Positions 27,294 to 36,680 of a stretch of 45,312 bases of DNA are shown here, one piece after another; the first letter of the stretch is position 1, and each line of letters opens with the position of its first letter. Source of the stretch: Alkanindiges hydrocarboniclasticus (lineage in GTDB: Bacteria > Pseudomonadota > Gammaproteobacteria > Pseudomonadales > Moraxellaceae); the NCBI RefSeq assembly GCF_001982605.1, contig NZ_MLCN01000011.1:1-45312 (forward strand), read 5' to 3'. A model generated the notes under the pieces. That model worked only from the letters and a program-made list of their open reading frames with translations, made no database searches and was not told the DNA's origin. A program made the translations under genes and the position numbers.

Positions 27294-28802
27294 ATGAAAC
27301 GGTTCACTACTTTTTTACTATGTACAGCCATGTCGCCACTGGGGATCGCTGCCATGGTTTCAGCTAATGGTGAAGGGGCTGCTTTGGTGAGTAAGGATAT
27401 TGCCAATACCCGCCTGCAAGCCTTTAACGCGGCCAAAAAAGATGCCGTCATTGCCTTGATTAACCAAATTAATGGTCCTCGTGCCAGCGAAGACAGCACC
27501 GTGCAAGAACGCTTAAATGATATTATTAAGCAGGTGGATGACAGCTTTGTGCAAAATCGGGGTAGTGACAAATCGGGCAATAACGAATTGGTCACTAAAG
27601 TTACCCTTCAAATGGACGATATGGAATTTCGCCGGATTTTAAGTGATGCCGGCCTTGGTAAAAAATCCAACCGAACCAACCCCATCATGATTGTAATGGA
27701 TGAATACTTTACCGTGCCCACAGACAATCAAAAACCCATTAAGGAATATACGGAATATTTCTCCGATGGCTCAGCCAGTTATAGTGAAGGTGAACAGGCC
27801 AACTATAATTTGAATGCCAAATCTGCTGAATCAAGCTCGAGCAAGGCGGCTGGCCGTTCATCTGCAGCCTATGCTGCTGGTTATGCTGACCATTGGAGCG
27901 CAGGCGGCGTTGCGGCAAGAGGTTCAAATGCCTACAGCAATAGCCAAAAAAGTGCGTCCTCGGCCAGTGTCAAAGAATCGGCATCTGCTTCGAGCTTTGT
28001 CAATGCCCAGCAAAATGATATCCAGCACTTTGTGAAATATGTGGAATATCAGCAGCGCGCCACAGCGGCTGACCGGAATAACCAAACATTAAACAGCATT
28101 GCCAAGGCAGCGGTGAATTACGATTTACGCGTGATGGATTCTGATGTATTCCGCAGTAAATATTTAAATGGCCGTGCCATGACCATCCAGCAACTGACCA
28201 ATGATGCAGAGCTGGCCAAGTTTGTGGCTGCAGCACGCAATGAACGCGCGGATTACCTGATGATGGGTAGTAGCTATATTTATGACCGCGGTCGCTCTAA
28301 AGCCACTAACCAGTATGTCTGTGATGGCATTGTGAGCTTTAAAGTGTATTCGACGGCAGATAGTACCTTGATTGCCGCTGAACCACGGACCGAATCTGCT
28401 TCAGGCAATACTGCCGATGCCTGCCGTACCAACGTGGCCAATAAGCTCGGTGAGCTCTCCATGAGCCAGGCGGGTGCCAGTATCCTGACCCAGGCTAAAA
28501 ACCGGACGACCTATGGCAATGAATTTACCATTTTGGTGAAAAGTCCGAGCGGTTATGTGAGTGACAATCTGGCAGATGAGCTGTATCTGGCACTTGAAGC
28601 CATTGATGGTGCCAATAACATTGATATCCGCCGCCAGTCCTCAAAAGGTCATGAACTGGTTTTAACCTATAAGAATTCACGCCCTATTGGCGTGAGCCTC
28701 ACCCAAGCGCTGCGCAAGGATTCTCCTACTCTGGCCGCCGGTACCCGCAGTCAGGATGGTAATACCATTACCATTTGTGTGGGTGCAGGTCAGTGCAAAT
28801 GA
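27294..28802 (+). CDS. Large exported protein, LPP20/FlgT-N-like start, Ser/Ala-rich middle
   Basis: 502 residues with a signal peptide. The segment NTRLQAFNAAKKDAVIALINQINGP (about 38-62) and the following helices resemble the N-terminal domain of LPP20/FlgT-type periplasmic proteins. A low-complexity run rich in Ser and Ala (about 170-240) separates this from a second alpha/beta domain (YLMMGSSYIYDRGRSK, CDGIVSFKVYSTADSTLIAAE) that is reminiscent of CsgG/TolB-N-type folds. I cannot name the family with certainty. Its stop overlaps the next start (ATGA), so the two products are made together and may form a complex. Confidence 0.65.
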   Translation: MKRFTTFLLCTAMSPLGIAAMVSANGEGAALVSKDIANTRLQAFNAAKKDAVIALINQINGPRASEDSTVQERLNDIIKQVDDSFVQNRGSDKSGNNELVTKVTLQMDDMEFRRILSDAGLGKKSNRTNPIMIVMDEYFTVPTDNQKPIKEYTEYFSDGSASYSEGEQANYNLNAKSAESSSSKAAGRSSAAYAAGYADHWSAGGVAARGSNAYSNSQKSASSASVKESASASSFVNAQQNDIQHFVKYVEYQQRATAADRNNQTLNSIAKAAVNYDLRVMDSDVFRSKYLNGRAMTIQQLTNDAELAKFVAAARNERADYLMMGSSYIYDRGRSKATNQYVCDGIVSFKVYSTADSTLIAAEPRTESASGNTADACRTNVANKLGELSMSQAGASILTQAKNRTTYGNEFTILVKSPSGYVSDNLADELYLALEAIDGANNIDIRRQSSKGHELVLTYKNSRPIGVSLTQALRKDSPTLAAGTRSQDGNTITICVGAGQCK

Positions 28803-30850
28803 AACTGAATCAAACCCTGGCACTCACCAGTCTTGTACTGACCAGTTGGACCCATGCAGGCTTGAATATTTATGCCTCTAAAGGCCTGTTTGGGGTAGAT
28901 GGCGACTGCCCGGCAGCAGCATCGCCAGCCAAAGCCGTGGATTGTGGCTTTATTGAAGCCATTGATGCGCCCAGTTTTCGTCATCAGCTTAATCAGCTTT
29001 TTAGCCAGCAGCTGCAGCAGGATTTCCCTCAGCAGGTGGTGAGCCAGATTGACAGCAGTAACAAACAGCGCACCTTTGTTGCTTCACTTGAAGTATTACG
29101 CGCCAAACGCTATGAGGTGCAAAAGCAGTCAACCACTGAGATTTTTCTGCCGGTTACTTTAAATCTCAAGCTAACCAATATCTTAACAGGTGAGGTCCTC
29201 TACAGTACCAGTAGTACCCTGAATCAGCCGCTTCAGGTCCTCACCACAGAACTGGATTCCCCTGCGGTTAATACCCGTCTTCAGACCCAGTACCAGCGCA
29301 GCCTACTTAGCCTTGCCCAGCAGGTCACCGGCAAACTCAAACAGGAGTTGCAACTCAGCGAAATTCAAACTGAGGTGATTGATCAGTGGAAAAATTACCT
29401 GATTTTAAACAAGGGTTATGTCCAGGGTATTGGTCGTGATGATGAACTGTCTGCCCCTGATGGTGGCCTGATTCGGGTGGTTCAGGCCGATAGCAACTAT
29501 AGTGTGGCCATTCCGGTACTGTTGGGTGGTAAAGCCAAACAATTTAGCAAACTGTCCAGTTCTGCTGCCGGTGCCCTCAATAAGCCCAAAGTGCTGGTTG
29601 CCGACGTGCTCACCTATCAGGATGAGTCCCGGGAGCTGGTTGAGCAAATTTTTGCCGGTGCCGTTGGTGATCAGGCTGCTTTTAGTCTGACGCCCGTTAA
29701 CCGGCAATATGCGTTATTGGCCCAGAATATCGGTGAGCAAACCAAGCTGGCTCAGGCTGAAGATATTAACCGCCGTGCTTTGCCGGAATTCTTTATCCGG
29801 CTGGCCGTGTTACCAACCCTTAGCGTTGAGCAGCCTACTGGTAGCATGACCACACAGCGCATCACCCATGCCCAAGTGATGGGCGAGCTGGTCGATGCCA
29901 GTGGCCAGGTAATTTTTGCAGCCTGGGCTGAAGATCATATTGAAGATGTCATTTCTGAAGGCATGTCGTTTTCTGCGGATGCCCGTCGTGAAATTGCCGT
30001 TAAAAATGCCTTGTTAAAACTGGCTGATCAATTTAAGCGTGAAGTTAAATTCACTAAGGCTGACCTGAAGGTGGCTGCGGTTAACGGGCAGCAACTTATC
30101 ATTGATGATCCCGCCCAGCGCTTAACTGAAGGCCTGTCGCTTAAAATTTACCGGGCCCAGACAATTCAAGGCAAGTCGATCATGGTCCCAATCTGGGATG
30201 CCCGGGTTGATGCACGGCAGGGACCTCAAGTTTCGGCCAGTCTGATTTTACCGGTGAGTGGCGATGGTCAACAGGCAGTTGGCGTTAATAAAGGCGATAG
30301 CATCTTCCTTGATACTAGTAGTAATGTGGCGAATCTGGCCCAAGCCCACATGTTTTGTCCAAACCTGGCCACTGAGCAACTAGGCAATATTCGCTTCGAT
30401 GCCTATACGCCGCTATCCTATGTAGCCTTTGCCCGCTATTCTAAATTTCCGTTTTATGCAACTGGTGCAGGCTTGTCCCAGCAGCAACCCTTGGCTCAAA
30501 GTGTACTTGGCTTAACCAAAGGGGCTGGATTCCGCACCGATATCAAACCGCATTTTGTTGTCCCTACCCAGCATTGCCTGCAACCCGTTTACCGAATTAA
30601 TCCCAGCAGTACGTCAGCCTGCACTCGTGTTGATACGCGCTGTGAGGAAACGTTGGTCATGGCAGCCGGAATACGGACTTTTAATGCCCAGGGGACCAAG
30701 ACAGGCGCTGCTGGTCTTGAGCAAGAGATCAAAATAAAAGGAATTAACCCGCAGTACCGTGACGCCCAGTACCAGCTTGAATTATTAAAATTCACCCCGG
30801 AACTGTTAAAGAAAATCGTCGAAAAAACCGATTCACCCACAACCAAGTAA
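28799..30850 (+). CDS. Large exported protein, CsgG/FlgT-like
   Basis: 683 residues from the ATG in the ATGA overlap (the frame is open further upstream inside the previous gene). Signal peptide MKLNQTLALTSLVLTSWTHA. The first domain (about 50-170) with EVLRAKRYEVQKQSTTEIFL and LKLTNILTGEVLYS looks like a CsgG/LpoB-type alpha/beta fold; a later part (about 330-460) with FIRLAVLPTL, AWAEDHIEDV and LAVKNALLKL-like helices looks like a second one. The last third has several Cys that could form disulfides. No catalytic motif. An outer-membrane-associated scaffold or secretion component is a guess. Confidence 0.65.
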   Translation: MKLNQTLALTSLVLTSWTHAGLNIYASKGLFGVDGDCPAAASPAKAVDCGFIEAIDAPSFRHQLNQLFSQQLQQDFPQQVVSQIDSSNKQRTFVASLEVLRAKRYEVQKQSTTEIFLPVTLNLKLTNILTGEVLYSTSSTLNQPLQVLTTELDSPAVNTRLQTQYQRSLLSLAQQVTGKLKQELQLSEIQTEVIDQWKNYLILNKGYVQGIGRDDELSAPDGGLIRVVQADSNYSVAIPVLLGGKAKQFSKLSSSAAGALNKPKVLVADVLTYQDESRELVEQIFAGAVGDQAAFSLTPVNRQYALLAQNIGEQTKLAQAEDINRRALPEFFIRLAVLPTLSVEQPTGSMTTQRITHAQVMGELVDASGQVIFAAWAEDHIEDVISEGMSFSADARREIAVKNALLKLADQFKREVKFTKADLKVAAVNGQQLIIDDPAQRLTEGLSLKIYRAQTIQGKSIMVPIWDARVDARQGPQVSASLILPVSGDGQQAVGVNKGDSIFLDTSSNVANLAQAHMFCPNLATEQLGNIRFDAYTPLSYVAFARYSKFPFYATGAGLSQQQPLAQSVLGLTKGAGFRTDIKPHFVVPTQHCLQPVYRINPSSTSACTRVDTRCEETLVMAAGIRTFNAQGTKTGAAGLEQEIKIKGINPQYRDAQYQLELLKFTPELLKKIVEKTDSPTTK

Positions 30851-30861
30851 GGATAGTTCTC

Positions 30862-31551
30862 ATGAAAAAATTAGTATTAGCTAGCATCACCATGGCTGCC
30901 ATTGGCTGCTCTGCCTCTGCACTGGCATTTGATTTTAGTAAAGTCACCTCGGCCGTTAGTGCGGTATCTGGTAGTTCTGCCAATAATACCGCTGATCTTT
31001 CAGGCTTTTTGGCCAATGCCGAACTGGTGAATAATTTGTTTAGTACCAGTCGTACCCAATTGGCGCTGATGCTGACAGATCAAAAAACCGCAGCTGAACT
31101 GCAAGCAAAACTCGATAGCTTAAAAAATACCAGTGATGCCAAAGAGCGTGCGGCCACTCAGGCACAAATTAATACCATGTCACAAGCGGTACTGGATGCG
31201 GCTAAAAAGGATCAGGACGCTGCAGTTGCCCAATTGCAGTCTGCCAGCACGGCCAAGAAAGAAAAAGCGGTGGCAGCTCTCACCAATTTTGGTCTGGCGG
31301 CATTAAAAGCTTCTGACCTGGCACCGCAAGGCAAAGCGGTTTCATCCAACCTGATGACCAATCCAACCCTGCTACTTAACTCAGGTTACAATGCCAGCCA
31401 GTTTAAAGACCTCTACAGTAACCTGACTGGGATTGCCAGCAACTCGGCCTTTGCGTTAAAGGATATGCCAAAGATTTTCTTAAATGCCAAGATCAAGGTT
31501 GAGATGCCAACCTCGTCTGCTTCAAAACCCGTTGAAATTAAAGACCTGTAA
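30862..31551 (+). CDS. Exported helical protein, last gene of the operon
   Basis: 229 residues. Signal peptide MKKLVLASITMAAIGCSASALA; a Cys lies in it but the context does not make a good lipobox. The mature part is mostly helical with a long Ala/Lys/Gln-rich coiled-coil-like stretch (about 70-140), and no Cys. AAGGA precedes the ATG, 11 bases after the previous stop. Family unknown. A strong terminator follows. Confidence 0.65.
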   Translation: MKKLVLASITMAAIGCSASALAFDFSKVTSAVSAVSGSSANNTADLSGFLANAELVNNLFSTSRTQLALMLTDQKTAAELQAKLDSLKNTSDAKERAATQAQINTMSQAVLDAAKKDQDAAVAQLQSASTAKKEKAVAALTNFGLAALKASDLAPQGKAVSSNLMTNPTLLLNSGYNASQFKDLYSNLTGIASNSAFALKDMPKIFLNAKIKVEMPTSSASKPVEIKDL

Positions 31552-31570
31552 TAACCTTTGTTGTCCTCAG

Positions 31571-31601
31571 AAAGGATAAGCGCAATAAGCGTTTATCCTT
31601 T
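31571..31601 (+). terminator. Rho-independent terminator of the exported-protein operon
   Basis: AAAGGATAAGCGC, a 5-base loop, then GCGTTTATCCTTT pair at 12 of 13 positions and are followed by a T-run. It lies 20 bases after the last stop. Confidence 0.9.
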
Positions 31602-31632
31602 TTTCATTTTTAATTTTTGTGGCCTGTAAGTT

Positions 31633-31708
31633 TTTCTAAGCTGTAAAGATGCAAAAACGATTATTTATGACCAACGATGTTTTCTAAGCTGCCTGTATGG
31701 CAGTAAAA
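31633..31708 (-). CRISPR. Relic of a type I-F CRISPR array (two repeats, one spacer)
   Basis: TTTCTAAGCTGCCTGTATGG followed by CAGTAAAA (31681-31708) is the reverse complement of a type I-F repeat with only a few changes. A second copy at 31633-31648 keeps TTTCTAAGCTG and TAAA but lacks the 12 bases between. Restoring these gives a 60-base period, exactly 28 + 32 as in I-F arrays, with a 32-base spacer at 31649-31680. No cas gene is in the window. The shortened copy would be the far (leader-distal) repeat. Confidence 0.7.
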
Positions 31709-31737
31709 CTTCTAGTTTTGCAGGTCTACCTGAAATA

Positions 31738-31830
31738 ATGAAGGTATATGAAAATCCTGAAGTAGCGCCTAAAGTAGCCAAGTGTAAAGGAAATATCGAT
31801 TGCAATGCCTTTGTTTCTCTAGCAAATTAG
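31738..31830 (+). pseudogene. Short coding remnant before an IS end
   Basis: A + frame reads MKVYENPEVAPKVAKCKGNI then DCNAFVSLAN-stop, and after the stop WQA before the IS end begins. Two Cys and a protein-like composition suggest the tail of a real small exported protein with a late nonsense change. The same frame is open back to 31630 through the CRISPR relic, which I take to be chance. Confidence 0.3.
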
Positions 31831-31840
31831 TGGCAAGCTG

Positions 31841-32490
31841 TATTAGCCCCCATAAAAACGGACAATTAACTGGCTAATTTCATCGCCAGGAATTCACGCG
31901 GGGATTTCATCTTTAACCCGCTGTGCGGATGATTGCAATTATAATCATCCATCCACTGAGGTAAAGCATTCATCACCGTGATGGCATCAGGCAGATCGTT
32001 TAAATAAACATAATCCCGCTTGAACGTCTTGACAAAGGCTTCAGCCATGCCATTGCTTTGCGGACTTCTGATCGGTGTGGTACAAATCTCAAAGCCCAGT
32101 GTTTTGGCAAATTGCCGGGTTGCCTTGGCGATATAACAGCTGCCGTTATCGGTCAGCCACTCAATGGTATGAGGTAGATGATTAATGTGACCAAAGCGGT
32201 TTTCCATACTCTCCACCAATACATCGCAGACCATATCACTGCTAATCCCTGAGGTGGTGGCAAGATAACTGATGACCTCCCGGTCACAGCAGTCTAGGCT
32301 AAAGATAACCCGCACCTTCTCACCGCTCCAGCATTTGATCTCAAAGCCATCTGAACACCAGCGCTGGTTGGATTCCGGCACAATAACCTGTCCCTCATGG
32401 GTTTTGTCATTGCATCGTGGCATAGCTTTAGTGAGCAATAACTGATTCTGCTTCATGATCCGATAGATCCGTTTGGGGTTCACCCGTAAA
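31841..32490 (-). pseudogene. IS2-type transposase OrfB, 5' part missing
   Basis: The frame ends at 31866 and codes the C-terminal two-thirds of an IS3-family OrfB of the IS2 group: VNPKRIYRIMKQNQLLL, ESNQRWCSDGFEIKCW, WLTDNGSCYIA (second Asp) and SPQSNGMAEAFVKTFKRDY (Glu). The element end lies around 31841 with TATTAGCCCCC, like IS2 termini. At about 32484-32500 the sequence switches to another IS in the opposite direction, so the first third is gone. Confidence 0.75.
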
Positions 32491-33075
32491 ACCCATGAGA
32501 ACCTATTGAACCGTAATTTTAGTCCATCAGCGCCCAACCAAGTCTGGACGGGCGATGTCACTTACATCCGTATCAAGGATGGCTGGTGTTATCTAGCCGT
32601 TGTTTTAGATTTGTATGCCCGTCGTATTGTTGGCTTTGCTATATCAGATTCCCCTGATAGCGTGCTGACTGCTAAAGCGTTGCAGATGGCATATAACAGC
32701 AGACTCAAACCCAGTAGCGTGTTGTTTCATTCCGATCAAGGAACCCATTACACCAGTCAGAAGTTTGCTGAATCCGTTGCTAGTTGTGACGGCATGACGC
32801 AAAGCATGAGTCGAAAAGGTAACTGTTGGGAGTCGAAGCACTGCTTTGACGCACCAACTGAACGTTTCTTTAGAAGCTTTAAAACAGAATGGATGCCCAA
32901 GGGCGGCTACGAGAATAGCGCTGAGGCTAAAAGCGCCATTATTGATTATATCTGGGGCTATTATCAAACCGTGAGACCGCACAGTTTTAATGATTATTTA
33001 ACACCGCTAGAAAAAGAGAAGCGTTACTTTAACAAAAACCTCTTATCAGGTGTCCTAAATTAGTTGACCACTACA
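32491..33075 (+). pseudogene. IS3-family OrfB fragment (IS150-like), 5' part missing
   Basis: From about 32500 the + frame codes NLLNRNFSPSAPNQVWTGDVTYI (first Asp), FHSDQGTHYTSQKF (second Asp) and APTERFFRSFKTEW (Glu), stop at 33061-33063. The IS end TAGTTGACCACTACA is at 33061-33075. The HTH half is absent. Between GNCW and APTERFF the expected Asp-Asn is replaced by ESKHCFD, an in-frame palindromic insert. Confidence 0.75.
32832..32850. repeat. Palindromic insert in the IS150-like transposase fragment
   Basis: GTC-G-AAGCA-C-TGCTT-T-GAC: a 19-base quasi-palindrome with a single mismatched pair, replacing the Asp-Asn codons of the conserved NCWDNAPTE stretch. The net gain is 15 bases, so the frame is kept. 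Its core AGCAGTGCT (other strand) is shared with the insert at 42283-42303. Confidence 0.55.
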
Positions 33076-33139
33076 GACAAATCTCACAGGGTTGAAGTGC
33101 TGCCTTTCATTCAAAATTTCAGGCAGCACCCTCATACAT

Positions 33140-33454
33140 TTAAGCGTCGGTATGAGCTGGTAGTTTACTCGCCAAAACATCTACTTTTTCAATAGACGGT
33201 GGCTCTGAAAATAGCTCTTCGGCCTGAGCCATCAACGCAGCTGCAACCTTGCCAGATAAATGCGCTTGGCGACCCGCCTCATCAGGAAATGCATCAAAAA
33301 TACCAAATGTTGTAGGTCCAAGACGTAAGCCAAACCACGCAACTGTCGCGGGTTCTTCCATTACAATAGGTAAACCGGCTTTAAGGAAAGCTTCCACTTC
33401 GTCTTCTTTACCCGGTTTAGCTTCAAGACGGACATATAAAGCTGTTTTAAGCAT
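33140..33454 (-). CDS. Antibiotic-biosynthesis-monooxygenase (ABM) family protein
   Basis: 104 residues in a ferredoxin-like ABM fold: LYVRLEAKPGKEDEVEAFLKAGLPIV, then FGLRLGPTTFGIFDAFPDEAGRQAHLSGKVAAAL. Such small dimeric proteins act as quinol or similar cofactor-free monooxygenases; no substrate can be inferred. It is on the strand of frmRAB but 333 bases from fghA, so it may have its own promoter. Its 3' end is close to an IS end. Confidence 0.75.
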   Translation of the reverse strand: MLKTALYVRLEAKPGKEDEVEAFLKAGLPIVMEEPATVAWFGLRLGPTTFGIFDAFPDEAGRQAHLSGKVAAALMAQAEELFSEPPSIEKVDVLASKLPAHTDA

Positions 33455-33787
33455 GACTAAAACTCCACAATTGATTAGAATTCAAACTGATTCTGTCATT
33501 GCTAATGTATGCATGTCAGAAAGTTTTGTTGTATAAAAGTTAAAAAACATCCCATAGCTGAGCCAAAATTTAGGTTTTTATTTCGACATAATGCTATGAA
33601 TTTATTCAAGTTAATACCATTAACATTTGAATCAAAAAATCAAGATATGAGATGATTAAATTCAATCTTAGTTATATAAGGATCAATTGACTCTACCTTA
33701 GATTTATAAGCTGACCTCTTCATCTGGATGATTATATTGCTCAAGAAGCATTCAAGAACAACATGTACATCCTCATATCTATGAAAG
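33455..33787. other. Intergenic, nothing recognised
   Basis: 333 AT-rich bases between the ABM gene start and the fghA stop. No coding remnant, hairpin or repeat was recognised; it should contain the ABM promoter. Confidence 0.4.
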
Positions 33788-34624
33788 TTATTTAGCTAGG
33801 AATTTGCTGTGAAACTCTAGATGTTTCTCTATAAAGCTCGCAATGAAGTAATAGCTATGGTCATACCCTTCTCTTAGGTTAAGTGTAAGAGGATATTCTT
33901 GTTCCAAACAAATATCACTAAGAAGCTTAGGCCTTAACTGTTCTTCAAGAAAATCATCAGCTGTTCCCTGATCGACTAAAATAGGTAAATGAACTTCAGC
34001 GTTTTTGATTAATTCAATCGCATCATAGCTTTTCCATACAGTTTCGGTTTCACCTAGGTAGTGTGTGAAAGCCTTTTTCCCCCAAGGTACTTGGCTAGGT
34101 GCAACAATTGGTGCAAAAGCAGAAATACTTTTATACAGCTCAGGGTTTTTTAAACCAATTACTAATGCACCATGACCACCCATGCTATGCCCCATAATGC
34201 TTTGGACTTGGTTGGTCGGAAAATTCAGATCAATCAGATTTCTGAGCTCTTCCACAATATAATCATACATTTTGAAATGCTGTGACCAGGGTGCTTGTGT
34301 TGCATTTACATAGAATCCTGCGCCTTGGCCTAAATCATAATCTGCATGATCTGGTACATCCTCTCCACGTGGGCTGGTATCTGGTGCAACAATTATGACT
34401 TTATGTTCAGCCGCATACTTTTGTGCTCCGGCTTTAGTAATAAAGTTCTGTTCGTTGCAAGTCAGTCCTGATAACCAATATAAAACTGGCAACCGCTCAT
34501 CTTTATCATGAGGTGGCAGATATATTGAGAATTTCATTGAACAGTTTAATGCTATTGACTGATGGCGATACACTTCTTGCGATCCACCAAAAGAAGCATA
34601 TTTCTCAATTATTTCCATAATCAA
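33788..34624 (-). CDS. fghA: S-formylglutathione hydrolase
   Basis: 278 residues of the esterase D alpha/beta-hydrolase family. The nucleophile elbow is GHSMGGHGAL (Ser near 149), with the acid in DQGTADDF (about 225) and His in GYDHSYYF (about 258). MKFSIYLPP and LYWLSGLTCNEQNF are family hallmarks. It hydrolyses S-formylglutathione to formate and glutathione, the step after FrmA. Two close starts are possible (codons 1 and 3). A 222-base gap separates it from frmA in the same direction. Confidence 0.93.
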   Translation of the reverse strand: MIMEIIEKYASFGGSQEVYRHQSIALNCSMKFSIYLPPHDKDERLPVLYWLSGLTCNEQNFITKAGAQKYAAEHKVIIVAPDTSPRGEDVPDHADYDLGQGAGFYVNATQAPWSQHFKMYDYIVEELRNLIDLNFPTNQVQSIMGHSMGGHGALVIGLKNPELYKSISAFAPIVAPSQVPWGKKAFTHYLGETETVWKSYDAIELIKNAEVHLPILVDQGTADDFLEEQLRPKLLSDICLEQEYPLTLNLREGYDHSYYFIASFIEKHLEFHSKFLAK

Positions 34625-34790
34625 TTACCTATGTTGAGCAAGACTTCATGAGAATTCGAGTAAACAAAGAGTCTGACATTCTCCACAGAGAATAGTGATA
34701 AAGATTTAAAATGTAGGCAGGTTTGTTGAACCTATACACGATGTCTACACAGATAGATCGGTTTTACAGATAATGTGCCGTTTTAGAGGA

Positions 34791-34826
34791 TTCCATGCAT
34801 GTCAATCATGATGCACATGCATGGAA
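34791..34826. terminator. Long perfect hairpin between frmA and fghA
   Basis: TTCCATGCATGT and ACATGCATGGAA pair over 12 bp around a 12-base loop, 21 bases after the frmA stop. There is no T-run on the - strand, so it is more likely an mRNA-processing or partial-termination hairpin than a full terminator. Confidence 0.5.
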
Positions 34827-34846
34827 AACTATAAGGTCTGAGGGAA

Positions 34847-35980
<1,134 letters not shown>

Positions 35981-36256
35981 CTACTTTAAATATGATTTTA
36001 GAATCTTGGCGATTTCAGCCAATTCTTCTTTTCGTTGTTGTTCTGTGGTTTCACCTGATACTAAAGTGTCCTTTAAATGAACCTCCAACATTTCATTCAT
36101 CAAACCATTAATAGCACCACGCACAGAGCATATTTGTTGCAGAATTGCACCACATTCCACATTGTCTTCTAACGCTTTTTCAATCGCTTGCGTCTGACCT
36201 TTGATCTTTCTGACGCGTAGAAGAATCTTTTTTTTGTCTTCAACCTGATTAGGCAT
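35981..36256 (-). CDS. frmR: Formaldehyde-responsive repressor FrmR
   Basis: 91 residues of the CsoR/RcnR all-helical repressor family. Pro2, Cys35 and His60 are present; in E. coli FrmR formaldehyde cross-links Pro2 to Cys35 of a neighbouring subunit, so sensing should work here. GGAGG precedes the ATG closely. First gene of the frmR-frmA-fghA set, with an operator-like repeat just upstream. Confidence 0.93.
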   Translation of the reverse strand: MPNQVEDKKKILLRVRKIKGQTQAIEKALEDNVECGAILQQICSVRGAINGLMNEMLEVHLKDTLVSGETTEQQRKEELAEIAKILKSYLK

Positions 36257-36281
36257 CAGACCTCCTTATTTGCTAGCCTTT

Positions 36282-36303
36282 ATACTATAGTACCCCATAG
36301 TAT
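36282..36303. promoter_or_regulatory. FrmR-type operator upstream of frmR
   Basis: Two inverted arms, ATACTAT and ATAGTAT, flank a G/C tract (TACCCC on this strand). This A/T-arm plus G-tract design is that of CsoR/RcnR/FrmR operators. It lies 26-47 bases upstream of the frmR start, where repression would block transcription. Confidence 0.75.
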
Positions 36304-36524
36304 AAAAAAGAACAATATTTTTTATAAACCTTAAAAATTTAGGTAGTGTTTCAAAAAGTATGCTGAGATTAAATGAAGTCACTATTGGCTCTGCAACTGG
36401 ATGCTATAATTAACTTTCCGAATCTTTACAATAGCTTATAAAATTAAACTTCTGACCTACTCCCCCCACTTTCGACTAACTCTTTACGAAACATGTTTCT
36501 CAGGGATTCTAAAAGCAAAAGCTC
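36304..36524. other. Region between the frm operator and the TnpB relic
   Basis: No gene. The part near 36440-36524 follows the tnpB stop on the - strand and is therefore probably the right end of that element, where TnpB guide (omega/re) RNA would be encoded. The element boundary could not be located. Confidence 0.35.
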
Positions 36525-36680
36525 TTAGGCGACTTCCTCACGGATTTCGCATGCTTTCTGCTTCACAGAGCGACCTTTACCGCATCTTCCCTCCACAGAC
36601 AAAGTGGTATGTCCTACCGCTAAAATATTGCGAGAAGCATTAATATCCGTATTTCGCTAAAGCCACACTCAATACTGAAC
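36525..36680 (-). pseudogene. TnpB C-terminal remnant (IS200/IS605 family)
   Basis: The - strand codes ECGFSE, then after a one-base loss NTDINASRNILAVGHTTLSVEG and a basic tail KGRSVKQKACEIREEVA-stop (36525-36527). CGF with D-I-N-A-x-x-N-I is the zinc-finger end and last RuvC motif of TnpB. The frameshift and the IS1 fragment joined on its upstream side show that it is dead. Confidence 0.7.

Noticed and set aside
31630-31830. A single 66-codon gene spanning the CRISPR-like repeats
   Set aside because: The frame has no start before 31738 and the repeats match a type I-F repeat with the right period, so the upstream openness is taken as chance.
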